64,000 bases of DNA from Streptomyces composti (GCF_012034205.1 NZ_JAATEM010000006.1:62001-126000), one strand, 5' to 3'. Shown: positions 36,912-46,286, numbered from the stretch's first letter. The notes: generated by a model from the letters alone, not told the origin. Program-made: numbers and translations.

Positions 36912-37960
36912 GCGAGGCTCCGCCACCGGACATCGCCAACCCGCAGATGTCGCTGACCACGAAGGAAGGCTGGCGGGCGTTCGTCGATGAGAACCCTGAT
37001 CCCCCGCCATCGCTCCCGTCCGACACCGTCCTGGACGAGGACGAGTCGGAGTCCTACAGGGAAGCGCGGATCGACTACCACACACGATCCGTCATCGTGA
37101 ACACTCCCACGATCCGTGGCGTCGTCACCACGGGCCGCAAACGCATCGTGCTCAACCGGCACCAGGTCTCCGCCCGTCGCGGCCTGATCGTGTCCGGTTC
37201 GGCCGGCACCGGCAAGACCACGGCGATCACCCAACTGGGCAAGAACGTCGAACAGATCACCCGGCGGCGCAACCCCACCACCGTCGGCGGACTGCCGGTC
37301 GTCTTCGTTACCGTTCCGCCGGCGGCCACCCCGAAGATGCTCGCAGGCGAGTTCGCCCGATTCCTTGGCGTCCCGCTGGAGCACCGCATGAGCCAGGTCC
37401 AGATCACCAACGCCGTCTGTGACCTGCTCGGCAAGCTCGGCACCACGCTCGTCCTGGTCGACGAGATCCACAACCTCGACCTGACCACCCGCAACGGAGC
37501 TGAGGCATCCGATCAGCTGAAGTATCTCTCGGAACGGATCGCGGCCACCTTCGTGCTTGCTGGTCTCGACGTCGAGACCAGCAGCCTGTTCCAGGGCACG
37601 CGCGGACAGCAGATCGCCGGCCGTTACACGGTCATCCCCTCCCGGCCCTTCGGCCACAGGAACCGCGCGGACAAGGAGAGCTGGCAGGCCCTGGTGGTGA
37701 CGATGGAGGACTCCCTGCGACTACAGGCCCATCGTCCCGGCACCTTGGTCGCCATGACCGATTACCTCCACGAGCGCACTGGCGGGCTGATCGGCAGTCT
37801 TTCCCAGCTCATCCGAGAAGCCGCAGTCGACGCCATCGACAGCGGCACGGAAAAGATCACCAAGCGCATGCTCGACGAGATCGAGCTCGACCACGCCGTC
37901 CAGAAGGCCCGGCCCGATCGCCCCCGTGCCAAGTACGCTCGCAGGCCGAAGGCGGCCTGA
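36908..37960 (+). CDS. TniB/TnsC-type AAA+ transposition ATPase
   Basis: 350 residues. Walker A GSAGTGKTTAIT (about residues 98-109), Walker B LVLVDEIHNLD (about 183-193), a sensor-1-like VLAGLD, and an arginine-containing C-terminal lid. It should assemble on target DNA, contact TniQ and activate the transposase, as TnsC does. GTG start at 36908, coupled to the transposase gene through a GTGA overlap; three bases separate it from tniQ. The length fits Tn5053/Tn7-like TniB. Confidence 0.93.
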   Translation: MSEAPPPDIANPQMSLTTKEGWRAFVDENPDPPPSLPSDTVLDEDESESYREARIDYHTRSVIVNTPTIRGVVTTGRKRIVLNRHQVSARRGLIVSGSAGTGKTTAITQLGKNVEQITRRRNPTTVGGLPVVFVTVPPAATPKMLAGEFARFLGVPLEHRMSQVQITNAVCDLLGKLGTTLVLVDEIHNLDLTTRNGAEASDQLKYLSERIAATFVLAGLDVETSSLFQGTRGQQIAGRYTVIPSRPFGHRNRADKESWQALVVTMEDSLRLQAHRPGTLVAMTDYLHERTGGLIGSLSQLIREAAVDAIDSGTEKITKRMLDEIELDHAVQKARPDRPRAKYARRPKAA

Positions 37961-37963
37961 GTA

Positions 37964-38944
37964 ATGGAGCCCTGGGAAGCCCCGGTCCGGCTCCTGCCAC
38001 TTCCTCTGCCACCGGTCCACGGGGAGGTCTTCGGCTGGTACCTGCACCGCCTCGCCGCCGCAAACCACGTGACGTCGGGACAACTGGCGAAAACACTGAC
38101 GCCGTTCAAGAACGCGCTGATCGGCAAGCGGACGGACACGTTATGGCGCTGGACTCCGATGGTTCTGCCGCGGCTGGCACTCCTGACGGGTCTCACTCAC
38201 GAGACCCTTCGGATGCTGCTGCCAGCGATCTCCCGGATTGAGGCGCGTACCGGAGGCGAGGTGATCCGCTACCGGCGGCGTCTCTACGTCGCGTGCTCAC
38301 ACTGCATGCACCGCCGTGGAATCACCGAACCAGTCCTCGCGCATCGCCCCGCCGATCTCCAGCTCTGCCGCCGACACGGCATCTGGCTCGATGGCAACCG
38401 CCAATACCGCGTCAGCCACCTTCCAGAACTTGCCACGGCTCAACACCGGCACCGGCGAATCGCCCGCCGCTTCCCCGACACCCTGGAAGCAGCCACAAAG
38501 GAAGCGCAGCACATGGTCCGGTCCTGGCTTCTGAACAAGAAGCAGCCCCATCTGCTCTCACGCTGGAACGACCGTCTCGCTCAGCTACCTCCCAAGGAAG
38601 CCGCCTACGAGAACATCATCAGGCGACGCGTCGACGAGCGGGAGTTCATCGCCACCTACCCGGAGTTCGTCACCATGCTCGGCATGGTGGCCGACCCTGC
38701 TTGGCGAGCACGACGGGCGCCTCGCCAATGGGTGAACCTCAGCCAGCACCGACGCACGATCGACGCTGTCTACGCAGAAGCCGAGCGCCGGCTCAACGTC
38801 CCCTCTCTCCGCGAGAAGCGACAGTCCCACACCTTCTCCAACGACGCCCTCTTCCGCTGGACCGACTCATCCGGGAGATCACTGATGCTGGTGATGACGC
38901 CGGAGGACCACAACGCCCTACGAGATGATTCCCAGTGGAACTGA
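37964..38944 (+). CDS. TniQ/TnsD-type target-selection protein (contains a TTA codon)
   Basis: 326 residues. The N-terminal TniQ domain shows LPLPLPPVHGEVFGWYLHRLA and zinc-ligand pairs CSHC (about 110-113) and LCRRHG (about 131-136). The C-terminal part is basic and may read the target sequence. In Tn7 relatives the TniQ/TnsD protein chooses the insertion site. It is last in the tnsA-tniA-tniB-tniQ operon. Codon 60 (38141-38143) is TTA, so in Streptomyces this step may depend on the bldA tRNA. No resolvase gene was found, in line with cut-and-paste by a TnsA-containing element. Confidence 0.9.
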   Translation: MEPWEAPVRLLPLPLPPVHGEVFGWYLHRLAAANHVTSGQLAKTLTPFKNALIGKRTDTLWRWTPMVLPRLALLTGLTHETLRMLLPAISRIEARTGGEVIRYRRRLYVACSHCMHRRGITEPVLAHRPADLQLCRRHGIWLDGNRQYRVSHLPELATAQHRHRRIARRFPDTLEAATKEAQHMVRSWLLNKKQPHLLSRWNDRLAQLPPKEAAYENIIRRRVDEREFIATYPEFVTMLGMVADPAWRARRAPRQWVNLSQHRRTIDAVYAEAERRLNVPSLREKRQSHTFSNDALFRWTDSSGRSLMLVMTPEDHNALRDDSQWN

Positions 38945-39084
38945 GAAGCCCCAGGCCAGAGCCTGTTCGGCCAGACAGAACTGCTGGGACAGCCGCACCT
39001 CACGCCCAACCAGGCTCACCGCTGTTCAGATCCACTGGGCCCTCCACGCTCCGAAGCGTCCCGGCCGAAATGACAAGGCGCAGA

Positions 39085-39345
39085 TCAGGGGCACCTCATC
39101 GATTCAGATCTCTCGGGAACGGACACCTCGTCGCCGAAGCCCGTCGCCTCGAAGTCCTCGTGCACCAGCGAGAACCGGTGAACGCCCGAAGTGCCCGGCG
39201 GCGGTGGCGGCGTGTACGCCGGCCCGGCGTCCTCGTACAGCAGCCGCTTCACCTCCTCCTCGTCGGCATGGGTGACCGTGAAGCCGCTGTCGTCGTTGCG
39301 CCCCGTCGTCGTGTCGTCGGGATTGCGGTGAAAGTGCAGACTCAT
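39085..39345 (-). CDS. Small hypothetical protein next to the transposon edge
   Basis: 86 residues from ATG at 39343-39345 (MSLHFHRNPD). The protein is hydrophilic, with SGFTVTHADEEEVKRLLYEDAGP and a PPPPPG turn, and has no membrane segment or known domain. An upstream ATG at 39441 would add 32 residues of poor coding character. The last 10 or so residues may derive from the neighbouring transposon end, because the codon bias changes there. Confidence 0.6.
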   Translation of the reverse strand: MSLHFHRNPDDTTTGRNDDSGFTVTHADEEEVKRLLYEDAGPAYTPPPPPGTSGVHRFSLVHEDFEATGFGDEVSVPERSESMRCP

Positions 39346-39544
39346 GCGTACCCCCGTTGTTCCACCGCGGGGGCCGCTCGCCCCCGTCGATGGATCAAAC
39401 GGACCGCCGATCCGTGGCGTGCCCGCATCCCGGATGATCACCCGATCGCGTGATGTGCCACCGCGACGTTGCCGCCCGAGCCTTCGTGGTGCAAGGTCCC
39501 GGCTCCCCGCCAGCGCCCGAAACGAAGGTTGTTACGCTCCTCCG

Positions 39545-40150
39545 GTGAGGATTCCGAGCCCTGAAGAGATCCGTGCGCTGCACGAGAAATACGCACCGAC
39601 CCCGGAGGCGTTCGCACTGGTCCACACGCACTGCGAGATCGTGTGGAGCATCGCGGAGCGCCTCCTCGGCGCACCGCGCCTGCGTCATCTCGACGCCGAT
39701 CTCGTCCGCGCCGGCTGCCTCCTGCACGACATCGGCGTCTACCGCCTCTACGACAAGGACGGCCGGCTGGATCACGCCAACTACATCCGGCACGGGCTCC
39801 TCGGCCAGGAGATCCTCGAGAGCGAGGGCTTCCCGGAGACGCTGTGCCGCTTCTGCTCCCACCACACGGGAGTGGGTGTCACGCGGCAGGACATCGAGCG
39901 CCAGAACCTCCCGCTCCCGCCCGCCGACTACGTGGCGGAGACGCAGGAGGAGCGGCTGGTGATGTACGCCGACAAGTTCCACAGCAAGTCCAGGCCGTCG
40001 GAGTTCCTCCTCCCCGACAGGTACGCCACCGAGGTCCGCCGCTTCGGCGAGGACAAGGTCGCCGCGTTCCAGGCCCTGCGAGACGAGTTCGGGGACCCCG
40101 ACCTGACCGGACCGGTGCCGGGCGGCGGCATTCCGATGCAGCGGCGATAA
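39545..40150 (+). CDS. HD-domain phosphohydrolase
   Basis: 201 residues. HD-superfamily metal residues appear as HTHCEIVWSIAERL (first His, about residue 27), AGCLLHDIGVYRLY (His-Asp pair, about 60-61), CSHHTGVG, and a late MYADKFHSK. The layout resembles small HDIG-type nucleotide or phosphate hydrolases. GTG at 39545 lies in a divergent arrangement with the small gene on the left. The Shine-Dalgarno site is weak (CTCCTCC on the wrong strand), so the start is a little uncertain. Substrate unknown. Confidence 0.85.
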   Translation: MRIPSPEEIRALHEKYAPTPEAFALVHTHCEIVWSIAERLLGAPRLRHLDADLVRAGCLLHDIGVYRLYDKDGRLDHANYIRHGLLGQEILESEGFPETLCRFCSHHTGVGVTRQDIERQNLPLPPADYVAETQEERLVMYADKFHSKSRPSEFLLPDRYATEVRRFGEDKVAAFQALRDEFGDPDLTGPVPGGGIPMQRR

Positions 40151-40256
40151 GAGCGCACGGAAGCCCGACTTGCTCGACTTCCCCGGGCGCGACAGGAACG
40201 CACCCGGGGACGCGGTCACCGGCCTCGTCGATCTGCCGGGCGAGTGCGGGCAGGGT

Positions 40257-40709
40257 TCAGCCCCGCGGATCCGGGATCGCCTCGGCCGCCATGTCCACCG
40301 TCCGGTCCACGCTCAGGATCCGTCGGTCCACCGTCCCGCCGCCCGCGGCGACGAGCACCTCGGGCACGTCCGTCCCGTAGAAGCGGAGGTGGCCGGTGGT
40401 GCCCACTGTCGTGCGCTCGCCGAGCCGTCGCACCGAGCGGCGCAGGCCGTCGAACTCGTCGGGGTGGGTCTTCTGACGTGCGGTCAGTGACCAACGCGCA
40501 TCGTTGCCGCGCAGCTCCCCCAGCAGCGCGCCTCCGATGCGCCGCGCCGGTCCGCGGTCGGCCAGGAGAGTGTACCCGTGTCCGCGTGCGTGCCCGTCCC
40601 GTCCGCCCTCGGCCGTGTCTGCCAAGTGCCGGCGGAGCAGGGCGAGCTCGGAGCGCGGCGGGGAGCCGGGCGGGTCGAGGGCGAGCTGCAGTTCGTAGAC
40701 GTCGGCCAC
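40257..40709 (-). CDS. Conserved hypothetical protein
   Basis: 150 residues, GTG start at 40707-40709 (MADVYELQLALD). Two halves are visible: an N-terminal part with LRRHLADT and a Gly-rich turn, and a C-terminal part with GTTGHLRFYGTDVPEVLVAAGGG. No signal peptide or membrane helix. Proteins with this start are known to me only as Streptomyces hypotheticals. It lies downstream of the BCCT gene on the same strand, with a 160-bp gap, so a link to osmoprotection is possible but unproven. Confidence 0.7.
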   Translation of the reverse strand: MADVYELQLALDPPGSPPRSELALLRRHLADTAEGGRDGHARGHGYTLLADRGPARRIGGALLGELRGNDARWSLTARQKTHPDEFDGLRRSVRRLGERTTVGTTGHLRFYGTDVPEVLVAAGGGTVDRRILSVDRTVDMAAEAIPDPRG

Positions 40710-40869
40710 GGCGCGTGGTTACGGCTGTTGCAATCCCCGCGCCGCAGCTCCCCCCCGCCCCAGACTCGCCTTCCACGACTCCCCGCCTCGTCCCCCACGC
40801 CTCCTGCCTCGGCCCACGGCCTCCAGCCCCGCCCCACCTCCGGCTTCGCCCGCCACCCGCCGACGCTCG

Positions 40870-42990
40870 CTACTCCTCCGGCAGGTGCGCATCCGGGGCG
40901 TCCGGATGGTGGTCGGGCAGGTTGGAGCGGCTGGAGGCCTCGTGGCGTACCCGGAGGAACTCCAGGTGGCGTTCGTACTGGTCGAGGCTGTCGGCGATGA
41001 GCTGCTCCTTGGTGTAGCCCATGACGTCGTAGTCCTGGTTGCCCTCGGCGAGGCGGACCTCGAAGCGTACGTAGGTGTCGGCCTCGCCGACCGAGCGGAG
41101 CGCGAAGGCGGGGGTGGGGCGTTCGACCGGCCAGACCTCGTAGCGGAACTCGTCGCCCTCGCCGACGGGGACGCGCAGACCGGCGTGCGGGAGGCCGTTC
41201 TCCTCGACGACGCCTTCCAGCACCTCGGCCTCCGATCCCTGGCGGCGCAGCTCCCCGGCCACCTCCCGGAAGGCGGGACGGCACACCTGCTCCACGAAGC
41301 GCACGGCCGCCCGCCGGCCGGGGAAGGACATGGCCCGGGCCAGCCGGTGCCGCCAGTTCGGGGCGCCCGGCAGACCGTGCTGGATGGTGCGGCCGGAGAG
41401 CGAGCCGGGCAGCGTGGTGACGCGTGCCTCGACCTTCATGCGTTCCGTTCTCAGGGCGAGATAGAGACCCGCCATGATCAGGAACATCACGAAGGAGAAG
41501 GGCAGGCCCATGATGATGGTGGCGTTGGTCAGGGCGTCCACGCCGCCGACGATCAGCATGGCCAGGGTGAGCAGACCGGTGGCGACCGCCCAGAAGATGC
41601 GCAGGTAGGTCGGCGCGTCGGTCATCGGGGTGGGCAGGTCGGCGCTGAGGTTGCCCATCACCAGGGCGCCGGAGTCGGCGGAGGTGACGTAGAGCAGCAG
41701 TCCGACGAAGGTGGCGAGCCCGGCGCTGAACATGAAGCCGGGGAACTCGGCGAGCAGGCTGTAGAAGCCCTGCTCGGGGACGTTCATGGCGGTCTCGCCG
41801 AACTCCTTGTTGCCGTCGCGCACCAGGAACAGGGCGCTGTTGCCGAAGATGGCCAGGAAGAGGCCGGTGAAGAGGAACGGGATGACCAGCGTGGCCGCGA
41901 TGAACTCGCGCAGGGTGCGGCCGCGGGAGATGCGGGCCAGGAACAGTCCGACGAACGGCGCCCAGGCGACCCACCACGCCCAGAAGAACAGGGTCCAGGC
42001 GTCCAGCCACTCGGTGGGCTGGTCGTAGGCGAAGGTGTTCAGGGTCATCGACGGGAAGCCGCTGACGTAGTCGCCGACGTTCTGGACGATGGCGTTGAGC
42101 AGCCGGAACGGCTCGCCGACGACGAGGATGTAGAACATCAGCAGGCCGGCGAGCAGGATGTTGAGCTGCGAAAGGCGGCGGATGCCCTTGTCGACGCCGG
42201 ACACCGCGGACACGGTCGCCATGACCACCGCGATGACGATCAGGGCGATCTGGGCGGTCAGCCCCTCGGGGATGTCGAACAGGGCTTTCAGACCGTAGTT
42301 GAGCTGCACCACGCCGATGCCGAGGGTCACGCCGATGCCGAACACCGTGCCGATGATGGCCGCGAGGTCGACAGTGTCGCCGATCCGCCCGTGGATGCGG
42401 CGTCCGATGATCGGGTAGAGCGCGGAGCGGATGGCGAGCGGCAGCTTGTACCGGAAGGAGAAGTAGCCGAGCGCCATGCCCATCAGCGCGTACATGGCCC
42501 AGCCGGTGATGCCGTAGTGGAACAGGGTCCACACGACGGCCTTCCGGGCGGCCGCCAGCGTCTCCGGGTCGCCCTCCGGCGGAGCGAGGTAGTGGCTGAC
42601 GGGACCGGAGACGGAGAAGAACATCAGGTCGATGCCGATGCCCGCCGCGAACAGCATCGAACCCCAGGTGAACAGGCCGTAGTCGGGCTTGGAGTGATTG
42701 GGGCCGAGCTTGACCGTGCCGTACTTGGAGACGGCGATGAAGACGACGAACACCAGGTACAGGGTGGCGGCGAGGAAGTAGTACCAGCCGAACCAGCTGG
42801 AGATCTTGCCGACCACCACACCGATGGCCTCCTCCGCACCCGACGGGGTGATGATGGCCCAGATCGAGATGGCCAGGACGAGGAGCGCCGCCCCGAAGAA
42901 GACGGCGCGCTTGAGCCGTGCGGGACGTGACGGGTCGCCTGGCGCGTAGTCGTCAGGCGTGTGGGGGCCCTTCTCACCAGTGGTCGACAT
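40870..42990 (-). CDS. betT: BCCT-family transporter (choline/betaine uptake)
   Basis: 706 residues. Twelve transmembrane helices are expected between about residues 25 and 530. BCCT family motifs are present: the Gly-rich GIGIDLMFFSVSGP stretch, the conserved Trp-rich segment FFWAWWVAWAPFVGLFLARISRGRT (helix 8), and the CT-region LLLYVTSADSGALVMGN. A long about 150-residue cytoplasmic C-terminal extension follows, as in BetT-type choline transporters, where it senses osmotic change. ATG at 42990 follows GAGGAGGAG. It lies last in the betB-betA-betT group, so choline is the likely substrate. Confidence 0.92.
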   Translation of the reverse strand: MSTTGEKGPHTPDDYAPGDPSRPARLKRAVFFGAALLVLAISIWAIITPSGAEEAIGVVVGKISSWFGWYYFLAATLYLVFVVFIAVSKYGTVKLGPNHSKPDYGLFTWGSMLFAAGIGIDLMFFSVSGPVSHYLAPPEGDPETLAAARKAVVWTLFHYGITGWAMYALMGMALGYFSFRYKLPLAIRSALYPIIGRRIHGRIGDTVDLAAIIGTVFGIGVTLGIGVVQLNYGLKALFDIPEGLTAQIALIVIAVVMATVSAVSGVDKGIRRLSQLNILLAGLLMFYILVVGEPFRLLNAIVQNVGDYVSGFPSMTLNTFAYDQPTEWLDAWTLFFWAWWVAWAPFVGLFLARISRGRTLREFIAATLVIPFLFTGLFLAIFGNSALFLVRDGNKEFGETAMNVPEQGFYSLLAEFPGFMFSAGLATFVGLLLYVTSADSGALVMGNLSADLPTPMTDAPTYLRIFWAVATGLLTLAMLIVGGVDALTNATIIMGLPFSFVMFLIMAGLYLALRTERMKVEARVTTLPGSLSGRTIQHGLPGAPNWRHRLARAMSFPGRRAAVRFVEQVCRPAFREVAGELRRQGSEAEVLEGVVEENGLPHAGLRVPVGEGDEFRYEVWPVERPTPAFALRSVGEADTYVRFEVRLAEGNQDYDVMGYTKEQLIADSLDQYERHLEFLRVRHEASSRSNLPDHHPDAPDAHLPEE

Positions 42991-43158
42991 GGTGCTCTCC
43001 TCCTCGGGGGCGGGCCGCTGCGCCGGCCGGCCGGACCGTGACGCGGGCGCAGGGGACGAGTCCTGCCGTCGAAGCACCCATACCCACCGCTTCTCCCGTC
43101 ACCACAGCCCGCCGCGCACCTGTGGTCACCGAGTCGCCCCGTCGGCGGGCCCCGGGCG

Positions 43159-44691
43159 TCAGGTGATCAGGTCGGCGGCCCGCTCGGCGGCGAGCAGCAC
43201 GGTCACCATGGGGTTGATCGTGGGCATCGTCGGGAAGACGGACGCGTCGACGATCCGCACGCCCTCGGCACCACGCAGCCGCAGCTGCGGGTCGCAGACG
43301 GCCATGGGGTCGTCCGCGGCGCCCATCCGGCAGGTGCCCGCCGGGTGGTAGACGGTGTGGGCGACGCGGCGCCCGTACTCCGAAAGGTCGGCGTCGGAGG
43401 TGACGTCCGGGCCGGGCGCGACCTCGCGGACCAGCCAGCCCTTGAGCGGATCGGTCGCGGCGACCTGCCGGGCCACCTTGAGACCTTCGACGATGGTGCG
43501 CTCGTCGTGGCCCTCGGGGTCGGTGAAGTAGCGGAAGTCCAGGGCGGGGTGCTCGGCCGGGTCGGAGCTGCGCAGCCACATGCGGCCGGTGGAGCGGGCG
43601 CGCGGCACGTTCGGGGTCATGCACACCCCGTGCTCCGGGACGGGGTAGCCGAGCCGCTCGGTGTTGACGGTGAACGGCACCTGGTAGAAGTGGAACATCA
43701 GGTCGGGGCGCGGCTGGTCCTTGTCCATCCGCAGGAAGAGACCGGCGTCGGAGTCCATCGCGGAGTTCGGCGGCAGCGGTCCGTCGGTCTCCCAGACGAT
43801 CACCGACTCGGGGTGGTCCAGCAGGTTCTCCCCCACGCCGGGCAGGTCGACGGAGACGTCGATGCCGATGCGGCGCAGGTCGTCGGCGGGGCCGATGCCG
43901 GACAGCATCAGCAGGCGGGGAGTGTCGATCGCCCCCGCGCAGAGCAGGAGTTCGCGCTCCGCGCGCACCGCCGCGGGCTCGCCGTCGGCCTTCCGGACGG
44001 CGACCCTGGTCAGCCGTCCCTGCTCGTCGGTGAGCAGCCGGTGCGCCCAGGTCTCCAGCATCAGGGTGAGGTTGGGGCGGTCCAGGACGGGGTGGAGGTA
44101 GGCCACGGAGGCGGAGGAGCGCAGGTTGCCCTCCGGCTCGTAGGCCAGGGAGAAGAAGCCGGTGCCGTCCGCGAAAGGCTCGGCGTTGAAGTCGTCGATG
44201 ACGGGGACGCCGGTGGCGCGGGCGGCGGCGGTGACGAAGTCCTTGGCGATCGGGTTCCGGTCGGCCTCGGCCACCGGCACGATGTTGGTCTGCAGCCGGT
44301 CGCGGTACGGCAGGATCGTGCCCGGATCCCAGCCGGTGCAGCCGGCTGCCACCCAGTCGTCGAGGTCCTGCGGCAGCGGCAGGAAGCTGATCAGGGTGTT
44401 GTGGGAGGAGCAGCCGCCGAGGACGCGGGCGCGTGAGTGCAGGATGTGCGAGTTGCCGCGGGGCTGTTCGACGGTCGTGTAGCCGTAGTCGAACTCCGAG
44501 CCGAGCAGGTTGATCCAGTTGCGCAGGCGCAGGATGCGCTCGTCGCCCACGTCGCTGGGGCCGCCCTCGATGACGCATACGCGGCAGTCGGGGTCCTCGC
44601 TCAGGCGGGCGGCGAGCACGCACCCTGCGGTGCCGCCGCCGACGATGACGTAGTCGTAGGAGGACTCGGCTCCGTGGGGGGTGGAGGCCAT
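43159..44691 (-). CDS. betA: GMC-family oxidoreductase, probable choline dehydrogenase
   Basis: 510 residues. FAD-binding motif YVIVGGGTAGCVLAARLSEDP (about residues 14-34), GMC signature RARVLGGCSSHNTL (about 86-99), GAIDTPRLLMLSGIGP (signature 2, about 253-268) and the active-site His region VAHTVYHPAGTCRMG (about 463-477). It should oxidise choline to betaine aldehyde. The frame is open to 44778, but ATG at 44691 places the Rossmann strand at the right distance. It is flanked by an aldehyde dehydrogenase and a BCCT transporter in the same direction, the classic glycine-betaine arrangement. Confidence 0.9.
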   Translation of the reverse strand: MASTPHGAESSYDYVIVGGGTAGCVLAARLSEDPDCRVCVIEGGPSDVGDERILRLRNWINLLGSEFDYGYTTVEQPRGNSHILHSRARVLGGCSSHNTLISFLPLPQDLDDWVAAGCTGWDPGTILPYRDRLQTNIVPVAEADRNPIAKDFVTAAARATGVPVIDDFNAEPFADGTGFFSLAYEPEGNLRSSASVAYLHPVLDRPNLTLMLETWAHRLLTDEQGRLTRVAVRKADGEPAAVRAERELLLCAGAIDTPRLLMLSGIGPADDLRRIGIDVSVDLPGVGENLLDHPESVIVWETDGPLPPNSAMDSDAGLFLRMDKDQPRPDLMFHFYQVPFTVNTERLGYPVPEHGVCMTPNVPRARSTGRMWLRSSDPAEHPALDFRYFTDPEGHDERTIVEGLKVARQVAATDPLKGWLVREVAPGPDVTSDADLSEYGRRVAHTVYHPAGTCRMGAADDPMAVCDPQLRLRGAEGVRIVDASVFPTMPTINPMVTVLLAAERAADLIT

Positions 44692-44795
44692 GGGGGGTGC
44701 CTGCCTTTCTTCGGGACACTCGGACCGGGGGTGCCGCTCCTGCCGGCCGTCGCCGTCTTCCGGGCCGTGGTGCCGCACTGGTTCTCGTGCCGGTG

Positions 44796-46286
44796 CTAGC
44801 TGTGGCTCTGGTTCTTCTGCTCACCCTTGAACCAGCCGGAGGGTGCCGGGTCGAGGTTCTGGTAGATGTGCTTGGCCTCCTGGTACTCGCGCAGGCCCGT
44901 CGGCCCCAGCTCGCGGCCGACTCCGGAGCGGCCGAAACCGCCCCACTCGGCCTGCGGCACGTAGGGGTGGAAGTCGTTGATCCACACGGTGCCGTGGCGC
45001 AGGCGCTGCGCGACGCGCTGCGCGCGGCCGGCGTCGGACGTCCACACGCCGCCGGCCAGACCGTAGCGGGTGTCGTTGGCCAGCTCGACCGCCTCGTCCT
45101 CGGTGCGGAACCGTTCGACGGTGACCACCGGCCCGAACACCTCCTCCTGCACGATGCGCATGGAGCGGTCGCAGTCGGCGAAGATCGTCGGCAGCAGGAA
45201 GAAGCCACGGCTGAGTCCGGGGTCGTCCGGTCGGGTGCCGCCGGTGACGAGCCTGGCGCCCTCCTCCCGCCCGATGGCGATGTAGCGCTCGACCTTCTCC
45301 CGGTGTTCGGCGGAGCTGAGCGGGCCGCTCTCGGTGCCCTCCTCGAGGCCGTTGCCGAGGCGGATGTGACGGGCACGCTCGGCGAGGGCCTCGACGAACC
45401 GGTCGTGCAGGGAGTCCTCGACCAGCAGCCGGGAACCGGCGGAGCAGACCTGCCCGGAGTGCAGGAAGGCGGCGTTCAGGGCGTAGTCGACGGCGGCCTC
45501 GAAGTCGGCGTCCGCGAAGACGACGTTGGGGTTCTTGCCGCCGAGTTCCAGGGCGATGTTCCTGGGTCCCTCGGCCGCCGCGGCCATGATGGCGCGCCCG
45601 GTGGCCAGACCGCCCGTGAAGGACACCAGGTCCACCTCGGGGTGGGAGGTCAGCGCCGCGCCGACCGTCGCCCCGGAACCGAGGACCAGGTTGGCCACCC
45701 CGGGCGGGGCACCCGCCTCCTCGATCAGCTGGATCATCTTGATCGTGGTGAGCGGGGTGATCTCGCTGGGCTTCAGCACGAAGGTGTTGCCGGCCGCCAG
45801 CGCGGGTGCCACCTTCCACGACGCCTGGAGCAGCGGATAGTTCCACGGAGCGATGAGCGCACACACCCCGACCGGCTGATAGACCACCCGGCTGAGGACG
45901 TCCGGGCCCACGTCCACCACGCGGCCGCCGTCCTTTCCGGCCAGCTCCGCGAAGTAGCGGAAGGCGTTCGCCACGTCCTCCACGTCGATCCGGCCCTCGG
46001 CCAGCGTCTTGCCGGTGTCCAGGGTCTCCGTGCGGGCGATCTCGTCGATGTCGCGCAGCAGCAGGTCGTGCACCCGCATCAGCAGGTCGGCACGCTTGCG
46101 GGTCGGCGCGTTCGCCCAGTCCTCCTCCTCGAAGGCACGCCGGGCGGCGCGCACCGCGCGGTCCACGTCGGTGGCGTCCGCCTCGTCGACGGTGGTGATG
46201 ACGGAGGCGTCGTACGGGTTGATCACCTCCCGCCGGCCACCGCCCGCGGCGTTCGTCCACGCACCATCGATGTACAGCTCACCCAT
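44796..46286 (-). CDS. betB: Betaine aldehyde dehydrogenase-like NAD-dependent aldehyde dehydrogenase
   Basis: 496 residues, standard ALDH length. Coenzyme loop NYPLLQASWKVAPALAAGN, catalytic Glu in ALELGGKNP and nucleophilic Cys in SGQVCSAGSR are in place. The C-terminal PYVPQAEWGGFGRSGVGRELG stretch fits betaine aldehyde dehydrogenases. ATG at 46284-46286 has AAGGAGA seven bases upstream; an in-frame start six codons earlier lacks one. It would convert betaine aldehyde to glycine betaine, completing the pathway with the two genes downstream. Confidence 0.92.
   Translation of the reverse strand: MGELYIDGAWTNAAGGGRREVINPYDASVITTVDEADATDVDRAVRAARRAFEEEDWANAPTRKRADLLMRVHDLLLRDIDEIARTETLDTGKTLAEGRIDVEDVANAFRYFAELAGKDGGRVVDVGPDVLSRVVYQPVGVCALIAPWNYPLLQASWKVAPALAAGNTFVLKPSEITPLTTIKMIQLIEEAGAPPGVANLVLGSGATVGAALTSHPEVDLVSFTGGLATGRAIMAAAAEGPRNIALELGGKNPNVVFADADFEAAVDYALNAAFLHSGQVCSAGSRLLVEDSLHDRFVEALAERARHIRLGNGLEEGTESGPLSSAEHREKVERYIAIGREEGARLVTGGTRPDDPGLSRGFFLLPTIFADCDRSMRIVQEEVFGPVVTVERFRTEDEAVELANDTRYGLAGGVWTSDAGRAQRVAQRLRHGTVWINDFHPYVPQAEWGGFGRSGVGRELGPTGLREYQEAKHIYQNLDPAPSGWFKGEQKNQSHS

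Larger units (their letters stand above)
33124..39080. mobile_element. Tn7/Tn5053-like transposon, boundaries approximate
   Basis: A complete transposition module (TnsA-like, DD35E transposase, AAA+ ATPase, TniQ) with a divergent methyltransferase. The whole stretch is less G+C-rich by eye and uses more A/T-ending codons than the flanks. The left flank ends in a gene without a proper start (32796) and the right flank lies near the end of a small gene (39085). I searched both edges for TGT...ACA terminal repeats and 5-bp duplications. Only an 8-base inverted match (TGGATCTG at 33156-33163 versus 39027-39034) was found, which may be chance. The limits given are therefore a guess. Confidence 0.6.

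Noticed and set aside
33156..39034. TGGATCTG (33156-33163) and its inverted copy (39027-39034) as transposon terminal repeats
   Set aside because: Only 8 bases, not next to TGT/ACA ends and without a 5-bp target duplication; a match of this size is expected by chance in two windows of about 100 bp.
34027..39114. GAGAGATCT upstream of the TnsA-like gene and its inverted copy at 39106-39114 as element ends
   Set aside because: The right copy is inside a small gene, there is no TGT/ACA terminus, and the length is compatible with chance.
40885..42930. A 681-codon open frame on the plus strand opposite the BCCT transporter
   Set aside because: It is fully antisense to a gene with clear transporter motifs. 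Its product is a low-complexity Gly/Glu/Val-rich sequence typical of high-G+C shadow frames.
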